A stretch of DNA of 15,337 nucleotides from Planctomycetaceae bacterium (lineage in GTDB: Bacteria > Planctomycetota > Planctomycetia > Pirellulales > Thermoguttaceae). The stretch spans positions 1-15,337 of the forward strand of contig JAITBS010000131.1 of assembly GCA_031283515.1 (NCBI GenBank), read 5' to 3'. Shown here one piece after another: positions 7,964 to 15,306 of the stretch (positions within the stretch are counted from its first letter, which is position 1; each line of letters begins with the position of its first letter). The notes below the pieces were generated by a model. The model saw nothing but the letters and a program-made list of their open reading frames with translations, did not search any database and was not told the origin of the DNA. The translations under genes were made by a program, and so were the position numbers.

Positions 7964-8055
7964 GGTAGTCAACGTCTCGCCGAAGGATTTTCACCCACCG
8001 TTGGTCGGCGTACTCGCCGTATTGTTCAAAACCTTTCGGCGAAACGTTGGCTACC
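7964..8055. repeat. Imperfect 92-bp palindromic repeat, copy 1
   Basis: The outer arms at 7964-7986 and 8032-8055 are inverted repeats differing by two substitutions and one indel; their key words are GTAGTCAACG and CGTTGGCTAC plus the CCTTTCGGCGAAA core. The centre has a small hairpin CGGCG-TACT-CGCCG at about 8004-8020. A related copy lies at 11625-11680, so this is a dispersed family rather than a local terminator. It directly abuts the CAAA at the right end of the MITE-like element. Such elements are usually non-coding extragenic palindromes. Confidence 0.65.
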
Positions 8056-8064
8056 TAATACCAT

Positions 8065-8148
8065 CACTACTCACTCTCCACTATTCACTATTCACTCATC
8101 ACTATTCACTATCAACTCTCCACTATCAACTATCAACTCCAAACTCCC
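8065..8148. repeat. Heptanucleotide tandem array, 12 units
   Basis: Twelve consecutive 7-base units follow the consensus YACTATY without a break in register: CACTACT, CACTCTC, CACTATT (twice), CACTCAT, CACTATT, CACTATC, AACTCTC, CACTATC, AACTATC, AACTCCA, AACTCCC. The first part favours CACTATT, the second AACTATC, as expected from stepwise expansion and drift. It resembles in type the 7-bp short tandemly repeated sequences (STRR) known from cyanobacteria. It ends just before the predicted rpmE promoter. It is not coding. Confidence 0.75.
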
Positions 8149-8152
8149 CCTC

Positions 8153-8181
8153 TTGTCAAATAGTGGAAATGTTTGTATTAT
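8153..8181 (+). promoter_or_regulatory. Predicted sigma70-type promoter of rpmE
   Basis: TTGTCA (8153-8158), a 17-base spacer and TATTAT (8176-8181) fit the vegetative promoter consensus well. Transcription would start near 8188, leaving a leader of about 68 bases before the rpmE ATG. The leader is A+T-rich and I see no recognisable riboswitch in it. Confidence 0.5.
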
Positions 8182-8255
8182 TTTTGAATTACGTGTTGAC
8201 GAAAATCAAATTTTGCCTCGTACCAATTAGAATTATTAAAAAATTTGAGGATTTT

Positions 8256-8504
8256 ATGAAAAAAGACATTCACCCAAAATATGTTGAAACAAAAGTAACT
8301 TGCGGTTGCGGGAATCAGTTTGTGACCCGAGCAACCAAACCGGAACTCAAAGTCGATATTTGCAACGTCTGCCATCCTTTTTACACCGGCAAATTGAAAT
8401 ATGTCGATACGGCAGGACGTATCGAAAAATTCAAGAATAAATTTTCCGGTAAATCTTACGGCAGCAAGAAAAAAACCGATGCACAAAATGATGATGAATT
8501 GTAA
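8256..8504 (+). CDS. rpmE: Ribosomal protein bL31
   Basis: This 82-aa protein begins MKKDIHPKYVETKVTCGCG and contains CNVCHPFYTGK, the typical bL31 sequence. Cys16, Cys18, Cys36 and Cys39 form the CxC...CxxC zinc site of the zinc-binding (C+) form. The protein sits on the large subunit near the central protuberance and helps bridge the subunits. The C-terminus after SGKSYG is a short charged tail. The start is the ATG at 8256, with GAGG five bases before it; an upstream in-frame TTG at 7932 would add 108 residues encoded by the repeat tract and is not credible. Zinc-binding L31 is often replaced by a zinc-free paralogue under zinc starvation; none is visible here. Confidence 0.95.
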   Translation: MKKDIHPKYVETKVTCGCGNQFVTRATKPELKVDICNVCHPFYTGKLKYVDTAGRIEKFKNKFSGKSYGSKKKTDAQNDDEL

Positions 8505-8609
8505 CTGATCATCTCAATTCCAAACTCCTGAGCACGGAATGTAATTGTCTGTTTTATTAACTAACAACTCGAATATTTAGTTCAATAGAACCCGTCGATT
8601 CTTTTAAAT

Positions 8610-8754
8610 AGTCCGCAAATTATGCAGATTTTTTAAAAAAATTTATCGAAATCAATATTGAATAAAATCTCTGTGTTTTTAGTCCATTCTCTTTTTGTCT
8701 GTTTCGTAATTCTCAAAAAAAATAATCTGCGAACATCCGCATAACCTGCGGACT
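8610..8754. repeat. 145-bp element bounded by 20-bp imperfect inverted repeats
   Basis: AGTCCGCAAATTATGCAGAT at 8610-8629 is matched in inverted orientation at 8735-8754 with 17 of 20 bases identical. The interior is A+T-rich and non-coding. It fills most of the 264-base rpmE-prfA gap and ends 14 bases before the prfA ATG, so the prfA leader would carry the right arm. It could be another small palindromic repeat or a long-range stem in the transcript. No clear rpmE terminator is visible in this gap. Confidence 0.5.
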
Positions 8755-8768
8755 AAAAACAGATCGAA

Positions 8769-9869
8769 ATGGAACCAAAAAATATGCGTAAATTACTTGA
8801 TGAGACGTTATCACGATTTGAGGAACTCGAACATCAAATGGCATTGCCGGAGGTTTTGGCAGATTCGCTTAAACTCCAAATGGTGGCTCGGGAACACGGA
8901 ACAATTGCCAAAATGGCAACAAAATATCGGCGATTCAAACAACTCAATATTCAAATCGAAGAAGACCATGCAATGCTCCATTCGCCGGATATGGAGATGC
9001 GCGAACTGGCAGAATTGGAAATTCCCGAACTCAAAGCAGAACGCGAAATTCTTTGGAATGAACTCCTCGATATGACTATCGGCGGCGCAGATGCCAATCG
9101 GGCTAATCTCGTTCTCGAAATCCGAGCCGGAACCGGCGGTGATGAAGCAGCTCTTTTCGCTCGTGATTTGTACGAAATGTATAAGCATTATTGCGAAGAT
9201 AAAAACTGGAAAGTTGAAATATTATCGTACAATTCAACAGAATTGGGCGGTTTTAAGGAGATGGTTCTTGGAGTGGACGGAGAGGGTTGTTTTCGTCACT
9301 TGCAGTTTGAAAGCGGCGGACATCGAGTTCAGCGAGTTCCCGAAACAGAAGCAAAAGGACGAATTCATACCTCAGCCGCAACTGTCGCTGTCATGGCAGA
9401 ACCGGAAGATGTTGAAATTGATCTTAAACCGGAAGATTATCGTAAAGATTTATATTGTTCCAGCGGTCCAGGAGGTCAGCATGTTAATAAAACATCTTCG
9501 GCAGTGCGGCTAACTCATTTCGCAACAGGAATTGTCGTTGCCTGTCAGGATGAACGGAGTCAGCATAAAAATCTCGCCAAAGCACTACGAGTGCTCAAAT
9601 CACGACTCTACGAAGCCAAACGGGATGAAGAACAAAAAAAACGTGCCGAAGAACGGCAAAGTAAAATCGGCAGCGGTGATCGTAGTGAACGGATTCGAAC
9701 TTATAATTTTCCCGAAAACCGTGTTACCGATCACCGGATCGGTTTGACATTGTACAAACTCGACACAATTCTTGCCGGCAATCTCGCTCCGCTTATTGAC
9801 GGTCTTCTGGAATATGAACGCCAAGAATTACGAAGCGCATTCGGCAATAGCGATCTAGTTAATAGTTAG
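8769..9869 (+). CDS. prfA: Peptide chain release factor 1 (RF1)
   Basis: This 366-aa class I release factor recognises UAA and UAG in the ribosomal A site and triggers peptide release. The stop-codon-reading tripeptide is Pro-Glu-Thr at residues 191-193 (in RVQRVPETEAKGRIHTS), the PxT form of RF1 rather than the SPF of RF2. The catalytic GGQ lies at residues 235-237 within SSGPGGQHVNKTSSAVRLTH; its Gln is normally N5-methylated by PrmC. Length and domain order match the family. The ATG at 8769 is used, though Met6 is a possible alternative; there is no strong Shine-Dalgarno. rpmE upstream is a common partner. The usual follower prmC is absent: the next gene is convergent. Confidence 0.96.
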   Translation: MEPKNMRKLLDETLSRFEELEHQMALPEVLADSLKLQMVAREHGTIAKMATKYRRFKQLNIQIEEDHAMLHSPDMEMRELAELEIPELKAEREILWNELLDMTIGGADANRANLVLEIRAGTGGDEAALFARDLYEMYKHYCEDKNWKVEILSYNSTELGGFKEMVLGVDGEGCFRHLQFESGGHRVQRVPETEAKGRIHTSAATVAVMAEPEDVEIDLKPEDYRKDLYCSSGPGGQHVNKTSSAVRLTHFATGIVVACQDERSQHKNLAKALRVLKSRLYEAKRDEEQKKRAEERQSKIGSGDRSERIRTYNFPENRVTDHRIGLTLYKLDTILAGNLAPLIDGLLEYERQELRSAFGNSDLVNS

Positions 9870-9880
9870 TAATTAGCAGT

Positions 9881-9901
9881 GAATCGTTCGCAAGCGGATT
9901 C
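9881..9901. terminator. Possible hairpin between convergent prfA and hydrolase genes
   Basis: GAATC-GTT-CGCA-AGC-G-GATTC folds into an 8-bp stem with one bulged G and a 4-base loop in the 30-base gap between the two gene ends, overlapping the hydrolase stop codon. No T-run follows on either strand, so it would be at best a weak bidirectional terminator. Confidence 0.25.
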
Positions 9902-11024
9902 AAAACGTTTCGTTTGTAAATTTACGGATGATTTGGCGATAGATCTGTGTTACAGGGAAGTTCTCAACAGATTCCGTAAACTCCTCAATCGATTCTGTTT
10001 TTTGGGTTTTCGATTCTTCCGTATTGTTGGGCGGTTGAACGATTTCGGTTGTGTCCGTTTCGGTTGTTCCGATGTGCCGCTCAACAGTTGCCATGCCGCC
10101 AAGCAAACCTTGAAAACCATAACCGTTTAACACCATTTCAGCATTCGCATCGTTTTGGAGAACCGATTTCCAGAAATAACTCGAAACACGAATAATCGCC
10201 AATTGAAAACGTTGATCGTTGCGGGCTGAAAGTGAAAAAATCCGACCGCCATAAATCCGGTGATCTCCGCCTTGAAATGTTACCAAATACCGGTTATTAC
10301 AGTTCATCGAGTCAAATGGAATACGGCGTTGATACGCTTTGGTGGGACCGACAATACTATCGTCTTCGGTGCCGGTGATGAACAACGCAGGAATATCAAT
10401 CGGCGAATAAATCTCCTGAAAACTCTTGCCCACGTAACGAATAGGCGGACTCATCGCTAATACCGCCTTGATTCGGGAATCGTAAAGCGAATCGCCCTTA
10501 TCAGAAGGAACCTGACCCGCCACAAGAAGAGACGCCAAACATCCAAGATCATAACCGCCAACTCCTATCCGATTAAAATCAAATTGACTTACAACAGAAT
10601 GATTTTCAACACAAAGTTGTTCCAAATAATCCAGTACAAATTTAATATCTTCCGCACGTGTCCGCCCATTCCAGTTTTGTTGGTAGGATTTTTTGAACTC
10701 GTTCAAAATCAGGATTTTTCCCTTCCAGATATTTTCATCACTGCCCGAATGTTGCAAAAAAACAGCAGCAAATCCCTGTGTTGCCCACGCATGGGCAAGA
10801 TACGAGCAACAATCAATCGAACCTCCCAAACCATGCGAAAACACAATAACCGGTAATTTTTCCCCGCTATTTTTTACCGGATAAAATATTTTTACCGGAA
10901 CTGTCCGGTTTCGCACCGCATCATGCCAAATAAAATAAACACTGTTCACCGCATTGGCTTTCGGTACGCTCAAAATCATAAACACAACACAAACAAACGC
11001 AAAAAAAACAAAACTATTTTTCAT
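9900..11024 (-). CDS. Secreted alpha/beta hydrolase with Asp at the nucleophile position
   Basis: This 374-aa protein has a signal peptide (MKNSFVFFAFVCVVFMILSVPKANA, likely cut after residue 25), so it is exported. The fold is that of dienelactone hydrolase/PAF-acetylhydrolase-like enzymes: a beta hairpin with PVKIFYPV, the oxyanion-hole region PVIVFSHGLGG (58-68), the nucleophile elbow IGVGGYDLGC (153-162), an acid strand ALFITGTEDDSIV (Asp221 or Asp222) and a late His in GGDHRIYGG (His255). The usual Gly-x-Ser-x-Gly is Gly-Tyr-Asp-Leu-Gly, with Asp159 where Ser or Cys normally sits. Either the enzyme uses Asp, as haloalkane dehalogenases and epoxide hydrolases do, or it is not a classical esterase. 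The C-terminal ~60 residues are Glu/Thr-rich. The substrate is unknown. Confidence 0.85.
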   Translation of the reverse strand: MKNSFVFFAFVCVVFMILSVPKANAVNSVYFIWHDAVRNRTVPVKIFYPVKNSGEKLPVIVFSHGLGGSIDCCSYLAHAWATQGFAAVFLQHSGSDENIWKGKILILNEFKKSYQQNWNGRTRAEDIKFVLDYLEQLCVENHSVVSQFDFNRIGVGGYDLGCLASLLVAGQVPSDKGDSLYDSRIKAVLAMSPPIRYVGKSFQEIYSPIDIPALFITGTEDDSIVGPTKAYQRRIPFDSMNCNNRYLVTFQGGDHRIYGGRIFSLSARNDQRFQLAIIRVSSYFWKSVLQNDANAEMVLNGYGFQGLLGGMATVERHIGTTETDTTEIVQPPNNTEESKTQKTESIEEFTESVENFPVTQIYRQIIRKFTNETF

Positions 11025-11421
11025 GGTATTCTCTTTTCATTTCAATTATTTACTCGATTCACCAAAACGTTATGGACATTCCAATCGTGTAACTTCCAAA
11101 AATCTTGTATTCAAAAAGTTCGTCCTTTCCACGTACGTTTTTTCAAGGATAAAATTTTTCAGAAACCATTTTTTAGAAATTACTCTCTAAGTAATTTACT
11201 ATCCGAATCGTGAGAAAAGAAAAAAAGAAAAACATTTTCATTTTCGGATTAGTAAGAATTTTCAAAAATAAATACAAATATAATGAAAAAACTGATTTTA
11301 CCGGTTGCATACCGCAAGGGAAAAGTGTAGAGTAAGAACACAAAGTAAAATAAAAAACGCGTGATAAATACAACGTTATATTTGGTTCTTTGTAATAGTG
11401 GCATTTTTGTTTTTCCCATTA
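11025..11421. other. Intergenic A+T-rich stretch, nothing recognised
   Basis: About 400 bases upstream of the hydrolase gene contain no credible gene, RNA or hairpin. The hydrolase promoter must lie in the left part of it, but no convincing -35/-10 pair stands out. Short ORFs on both strands here are hydrophobic, low in complexity and lack ribosome-binding sites. Confidence 0.5.
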
Positions 11422-11557
11422 GCCCCGATAGGGGCGTCAGGATTATAGCCCACCCCAACGGGGTGGGTAAAAATTCCTTGTGAAACAACGCCCTGAAAGG
11501 GCAGGATATTAGTTGAGAGGCAACTAACAGGTAGGCGACCTTTCGCCGAAAGGTCGC
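11422..11557. repeat. Cluster of five consecutive short hairpins (REP-like)
   Basis: Five perfect stem-loops follow one another in 136 bases: GCCCC-GATA-GGGGC (11422-11435), CCCACCCC-AAC-GGGGTGGG (11449-11467), GCCCT-GAA-AGGGC (11490-11502), AGTTG-AGAGG-CAACT (11511-11525) and GCGACCTTTC-GCC-GAAAGGTCGC (11535-11557). They are much richer in G+C than their surroundings. None has a terminator T-run. The last one shares the CTTTCGCCGAAAG core with the palindromes at 7964-8055 and 11625-11710. Confidence 0.7.
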
Positions 11558-11624
11558 AACGGTTAAGTTTACTATTGTGTTGTACGCCGTGAGTCCTTCA
11601 TTTCCGTCCGTCAACAGGGGAAAG

Positions 11625-11710
11625 TCGGCGAGTACGCCGTATTGTTTATTGTTTAAAACGTTTCGGCGAAACATTGACTACACACTGACCTTTCGGCGAA
11701 AGGTTGACTG
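11625..11710. repeat. Palindromic repeat, copy 2, with an extra hairpin
   Basis: This stretch repeats the right half of the 7964-8055 element: GTCGGCG, a small hairpin, CGCCGTATTGTT, then TTTCGGCGAAAC and TTGACTAC. Here the central hairpin loop reads AGTA instead of TACT, and seven to eight bases (about TATTGTT) are duplicated. A further hairpin, GACCTTTC-GGC-GAAAGGTT, follows at 11687-11705. The copy lies between the hydrolase and DUF6807 genes and is non-coding. Confidence 0.6.
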
Positions 11711-11754
11711 CACAATGAATAGTTACTGCAAAACAACCGCCACCACCAAAAAAA

Positions 11755-12891
11755 CTATCGGAAATTAAACCTGTTGCGTAAACGAGTAAAAGTCTTCATT
11801 TTTTGGTGGGATTGAGAATTGGTGTTCTTTTGGATTTGGGCGTTATAGAGTTGGTAGGCATTTTCCAGTTGTGCTACCGTAACGGCACCATCATGAATCC
11901 AGATTCGGTATTGAAGCCGGATCTCTTCATCGGGTTGGAATAACCGGTCTTTTACCCCAGGCCAACCAACACACAACGGTCCATAATATCGAGTTAACCA
12001 AGTCGGCGGAAAATCAGGATGTGTCTTCGGAATAAAAACTGCTGCACCACTAAACATGTCACGCCCGTCAAATTTCGATGTGTAATCCGCCCATTCCAAC
12101 AGAGTTTCCGGCAAATCTTTTTCCGCAACACCACTAGGAACCGTAATGATATTGACGTCATTGTGTTTGGCAAGAGCGTTTTTATTGTTGCGTTCGTTCT
12201 CCGCAATGAACGGCTTGAACCGAACCGATAATCCACCGTAACTTTTTCCTTCACTGCCACGAAGTGAAACAGGTTTATCAACAGGCCGCCAGAGAAATTC
12301 AAAATCAATTACACGATTTTTAATAGTTTCCGTTGTGGAGGAGTCCTGATTTTGGATGTGGTGAACAACAATTTTAACTTGTTCAGACATAATTTTGTTT
12401 CCATTTTCCGGTTTACCAACAAACCAACCGTTTTCCACTTCAAAAGTTGCCGTGTTATTGGTGATTTTTTTACTGATCCAACGGACAAAATATTGTTTAA
12501 GTGCAGTGTTACTTGTCCAAAGATCATATTGTTTAATTGTGCCGTCCGGTTCGTGAACACCAACATGAGGCCAAGTCCAAAAAACTCCATGATGATGATA
12601 ATGATCCAGAGGAGCATTGTCTGTCAAGACTTCACCGTAAAGACCATGAAGCGGATGAACATAACAACCTGCCAATCGGCGAGGTTCTTTTTCGGGCACT
12701 TGGTTGTGTTCGACCGCGTCGAACTGATAGGTCAAAACCGGTACATTTCCCTCAGTAAGAACCAATTGTTTATTGTCTCTTTCCGTAAACCGAAATGGTT
12801 CTGCTGCGAAAATTCTAACAGTATCCACGAAAATAGTTGTACAACAAAATGGAATCCCAACAATCAATAAAAATAATCTGCAAATCGTCAT
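11755..12891 (-). CDS. Secreted DUF6807 (PmoA-like) family protein
   Basis: This 378-aa protein begins with a signal peptide (hydrophobic segment, likely cut after Ala30, before EPFRFTERD). The mature part has the family hallmark RRLAGCYVHPLHGLYGEVLTD (about 71-91) followed by DHYHHHGVFWTW with His97, His99, His100 and His101, as in the DUF6807/'PmoA family' proteins that are abundant in planctomycetes. The fold is probably an all-beta sandwich; the role is not established, though relatives often sit near sugar or sulfate catabolism genes. Later conserved-looking pieces are the FEFLWRPVD strand, GSEGKSYGGLSVRFKPF, and PTWLTRYYGPLCVGWPG. The C-terminal ~20 residues are basic and look like an unstructured tail. 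A good Shine-Dalgarno (AGGAG, complement of 12898-12902) lies six bases before the ATG and supports the start. Confidence 0.85.
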   Translation of the reverse strand: MTICRLFLLIVGIPFCCTTIFVDTVRIFAAEPFRFTERDNKQLVLTEGNVPVLTYQFDAVEHNQVPEKEPRRLAGCYVHPLHGLYGEVLTDNAPLDHYHHHGVFWTWPHVGVHEPDGTIKQYDLWTSNTALKQYFVRWISKKITNNTATFEVENGWFVGKPENGNKIMSEQVKIVVHHIQNQDSSTTETIKNRVIDFEFLWRPVDKPVSLRGSEGKSYGGLSVRFKPFIAENERNNKNALAKHNDVNIITVPSGVAEKDLPETLLEWADYTSKFDGRDMFSGAAVFIPKTHPDFPPTWLTRYYGPLCVGWPGVKDRLFQPDEEIRLQYRIWIHDGAVTVAQLENAYQLYNAQIQKNTNSQSHQKMKTFTRLRNRFNFR

Positions 12892-13035
12892 TGTAATCTC
12901 CTGTTACAAATAAAGTTGAAGTGTTTAATAATGAATAATGAGTGTGTTAATTAGTCAAATTGATACCAAACAGAGCAGTTAGGGTATTCTTTTTGAGTTT
13001 TAATTTTTTGTTTCCGATACTTTTTGTTTCCGTTT

Positions 13036-13650
13036 TTAACTTGGTTTTACTTCGACAGTTGTTGGGGAAACAACACGGACAACAACAATAGGAGTTCCGG
13101 CTTTGAGTTCGTTTCCGGCGGTAATGGCTTCATATTCCATTGTCCGTTCTTGCTGATTGACAAGAACTTTGCCGGCTCCAGTTCCTGTTTCAGGAATTTT
13201 GATGTAAACATTACCCCGAGAACCAATTAGTGTTTTTTCCGAAATAGAGCCATCCGACTTCAGATTGGCAACCGACAAGTAAAGGTAATAAACAGCGTAA
13301 ATCGCTATCAAACTGGAAGTAATCGCCAAAATGACAGAAATGAATTTTGACGTTCCACCGGTTAATCCGGCTAATCCGCCCAGACCGAAAAACGTAATTC
13401 CCGCAATAATGGTTCGGATAGATAAGACCTTGAAAATGTCAATAGTTTGGGCATGTCCGCCGACCACAAAATCGTTGTCAATATCGCCGCCATCACCCAA
13501 ATCACCGCCGTCACTCATATCTCCGGCATCAGCACCGCCAAGACCAAAAATCATCATAATCAGTTGTAAAATCATCAGTGTACCGCCGAAAACAGCACAA
13601 ATGAAATAAACTCCCATCAACGGACTGGTAATGAAATCGAAAAAAGTCAT
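13036..13650 (-). CDS. NfeD-like membrane protein with C-terminal OB-fold
   Basis: This protein of about 204 aa has a hydrophobic N-terminal helix (residues ~8-36), a Gly/Asp-rich loop (GGADAGDMSDGGDLGDGGDIDND), and two further membrane segments (about 65-85 and 90-115). A soluble C-terminal part (LIGSRGNVYIKIP...GAGKVLVNQ...GTPIVVVRVVSPTTVEVKPS) has the five-strand look of the NfeD OB-fold. NfeD proteins commonly partner flotillin-type SPFH proteins in membrane microdomains; no SPFH gene is present here. The ATG at 13650 gives a hydrophobic start; a TTG at 13662 would add four residues (FIA preceded by Met). No clear Shine-Dalgarno supports either. The DUF6807 gene lies 144 bases downstream on the same strand and has its own ribosome-binding site, so an operon is uncertain. 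Confidence 0.7.
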   Translation of the reverse strand: MTFFDFITSPLMGVYFICAVFGGTLMILQLIMMIFGLGGADAGDMSDGGDLGDGGDIDNDFVVGGHAQTIDIFKVLSIRTIIAGITFFGLGGLAGLTGGTSKFISVILAITSSLIAIYAVYYLYLSVANLKSDGSISEKTLIGSRGNVYIKIPETGTGAGKVLVNQQERTMEYEAITAGNELKAGTPIVVVRVVSPTTVEVKPS

Positions 13651-13866
13651 AGCAATAAACAACGAAAAAAAGTAATAACTTCAGAAATATCAATTTCTCA
13701 AATAAACCGGAATACAAGTGAAACATAATTTATAGGGAAATATTCTCAAATGTAAAGAGATGACGATTAAAAAAATGAAGTTTATTTTGCCAATCCCCAA
13801 TCGCAACTTCCAAACTCCATATCTTAATCTTCTTAATAAATGTCTTTTGAATTTCCGAAGCTAGTC

Positions 13867-13895
13867 TTGCGTTATTGGTCAATCGGAATTATACT
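13867..13895 (+). promoter_or_regulatory. Predicted sigma70-type promoter of the TPR gene
   Basis: TTGCGT (13867-13872), a 17-base spacer and TATACT (13890-13895) match the vegetative promoter consensus closely. Transcription would start near 13902, about 58 bases before the ATG. The rest of the 297-base divergent region upstream toward the NfeD-like gene is A+T-rich with no other clear feature. Confidence 0.55.
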
Positions 13896-13947
13896 GTGAG
13901 AACCGTTTGATTTTGTTTATAGATCTTTTTCAACAGATTAAAGAATT

Positions 13948-13952
13948 GGGAG
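13948..13952 (+). promoter_or_regulatory. Shine-Dalgarno site of the TPR gene
   Basis: GGGAG sits seven bases before the ATG at 13960 and fixes that start. Confidence 0.5.
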
Positions 13953-13959
13953 TTAAATA

Positions 13960-15306
13960 ATGTCGATTTTAATTTTACCTGAAAATGAATATGAAGCAGG
14001 TGATGACCAACAAAATGTTGATTGGGAAGCACTCAAAAGCCGTGTTGCCGAACTTGAAAAAAACGCTGCCAGAACGATTGAACAAACCGAAGAACTTTCT
14101 GAACTGTATTGCACATGGGCAATAGAACTCTCGGAAAATAACAATTCGTTCAATGAAATATTTGCTCTGTTTGCGAAGGCGGAAACTGTTTTACAATCGA
14201 CTTTAGCACAGGGTGAAGACGATGAAATACGCCGCCAACTTGGAAATGTGTATCTTCATCGTGCGGTTATTTACAACGATTACGAAAAATTTGAACTTGC
14301 TCTCGAATCCTATGCTCAAGCATTGGAAACACTCAAACCCTTAGAAGACAAAGGCGATGGCGAAACCAAATACGATATTGCGGGAATCCGTTTGAATCGC
14401 GGAATTATTTATCAGGATATCGGCGAATTTGAAAAAGCTAAAATTGATTTTGATAATTCGTTCACAGCATTCCGTGCGCTTGAAAAAATCAGTGATTTTG
14501 ATACGCGGTTTTATATGGCTAAGGTTAGTGTTGCTCAAGGGAACTTATTTTGGGACATGGACGAACCTCTTGATAAAGTTGTCGATGCTTACAATCGAGC
14601 AATGCGTCTTTTTGTTGAACTTATTGACATTGGTCAAATGGAACACGAACGGGAACTTGCCAATACTCTAATGTTACGTTGTAAGGCAACTTATGAAAAT
14701 TACATAAACTGCGAGTTCGAATCCGAAACAGAACGTTTCAACAAAGTTGGTGATATTCTGGTTGATGTTGAACGAGGAATTGAAATTCTTGAAAAATTAG
14801 CTCGAAGCGGTAATCTTGAGAACCGATTCGAATTGTTCCAAGCTCTAATGACGGAAGGAACCATGTTTTTAGATATTGATAAAAAGCAGGAAGCCTATAA
14901 TGTTTTTGATCGGTCAATTCATGATTTTGCTGATTTTATTGATATAAAGGATCCGGTGATTCTCAATTCTTTGGCAACTGCCTATGAAAATCGCGGAGTT
15001 GCTGCGATGAATATTGGCAACTTGAAAGATGCTCTGACTAATTTTGATAAAACGATTGAAATCAAAGAGAAATTTTTGAGTAAAGAGTTTGGCTTGAGCA
15101 AAGAAGAGCAATCTGTTTTTCTACCGATCTTAGTGACCTCCTATGCCAATCGAGCCAATGTTTACGCTTCACTCGACAATTTAGAACAAGCAAAAAAAGA
15201 TGTTCAACACGCTATTGAGATTATTTATTCCTTACAAGAAGAGTTAGGTGATGAGCTTGAGGAAATCAAACAACTTCTTGAGGATTTGGTACAACAGTGG
15301 CAATAA
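13960..15306 (+). CDS. Cytoplasmic TPR-repeat protein
   Basis: This 448-aa acidic protein is made almost entirely of tetratricopeptide-like helix pairs. At least six are visible with the typical small-residue/Tyr pattern, for example VYLHRAVIYNDYEKFELALE, IRLNRGIIYQDIGEFEKAKI, AYENRGVAAMNIGNLKDALT and SYANRANVYASLDNLEQAKK. The spacing is longer (about 45-60 residues) than the classic 34, as helices between repeats are extended. No signal peptide or membrane segment is present, so it is cytoplasmic. TPR scaffolds mediate protein-protein contacts; the partner is unknown. A predicted promoter and a Shine-Dalgarno precede it. It stands alone, divergent from the NfeD-like gene, and ends 31 bases before the window edge with no visible terminator. 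Confidence 0.8.
   Translation: MSILILPENEYEAGDDQQNVDWEALKSRVAELEKNAARTIEQTEELSELYCTWAIELSENNNSFNEIFALFAKAETVLQSTLAQGEDDEIRRQLGNVYLHRAVIYNDYEKFELALESYAQALETLKPLEDKGDGETKYDIAGIRLNRGIIYQDIGEFEKAKIDFDNSFTAFRALEKISDFDTRFYMAKVSVAQGNLFWDMDEPLDKVVDAYNRAMRLFVELIDIGQMEHERELANTLMLRCKATYENYINCEFESETERFNKVGDILVDVERGIEILEKLARSGNLENRFELFQALMTEGTMFLDIDKKQEAYNVFDRSIHDFADFIDIKDPVILNSLATAYENRGVAAMNIGNLKDALTNFDKTIEIKEKFLSKEFGLSKEEQSVFLPILVTSYANRANVYASLDNLEQAKKDVQHAIEIIYSLQEELGDELEEIKQLLEDLVQQWQ

Noticed and set aside
8065..8148. CRISPR array
   Set aside because: The unit is 7 bases with no unique spacers and no cas genes nearby; it is a simple tandem repeat.
7932..8255. Upstream in-frame extension of rpmE to a TTG (190-aa product)
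   Set aside because: The added 108 residues are encoded by the palindrome and the heptamer array. The ATG at 8256 has a Shine-Dalgarno and gives a normal bL31 N-terminus.
11249..11674. 141-aa minus-strand open frame in the hydrolase/DUF6807 gap
   Set aside because: It runs through the hairpin cluster and palindromic repeat, has low-complexity hydrophobic sequence, and shows no family likeness or ribosome-binding site.
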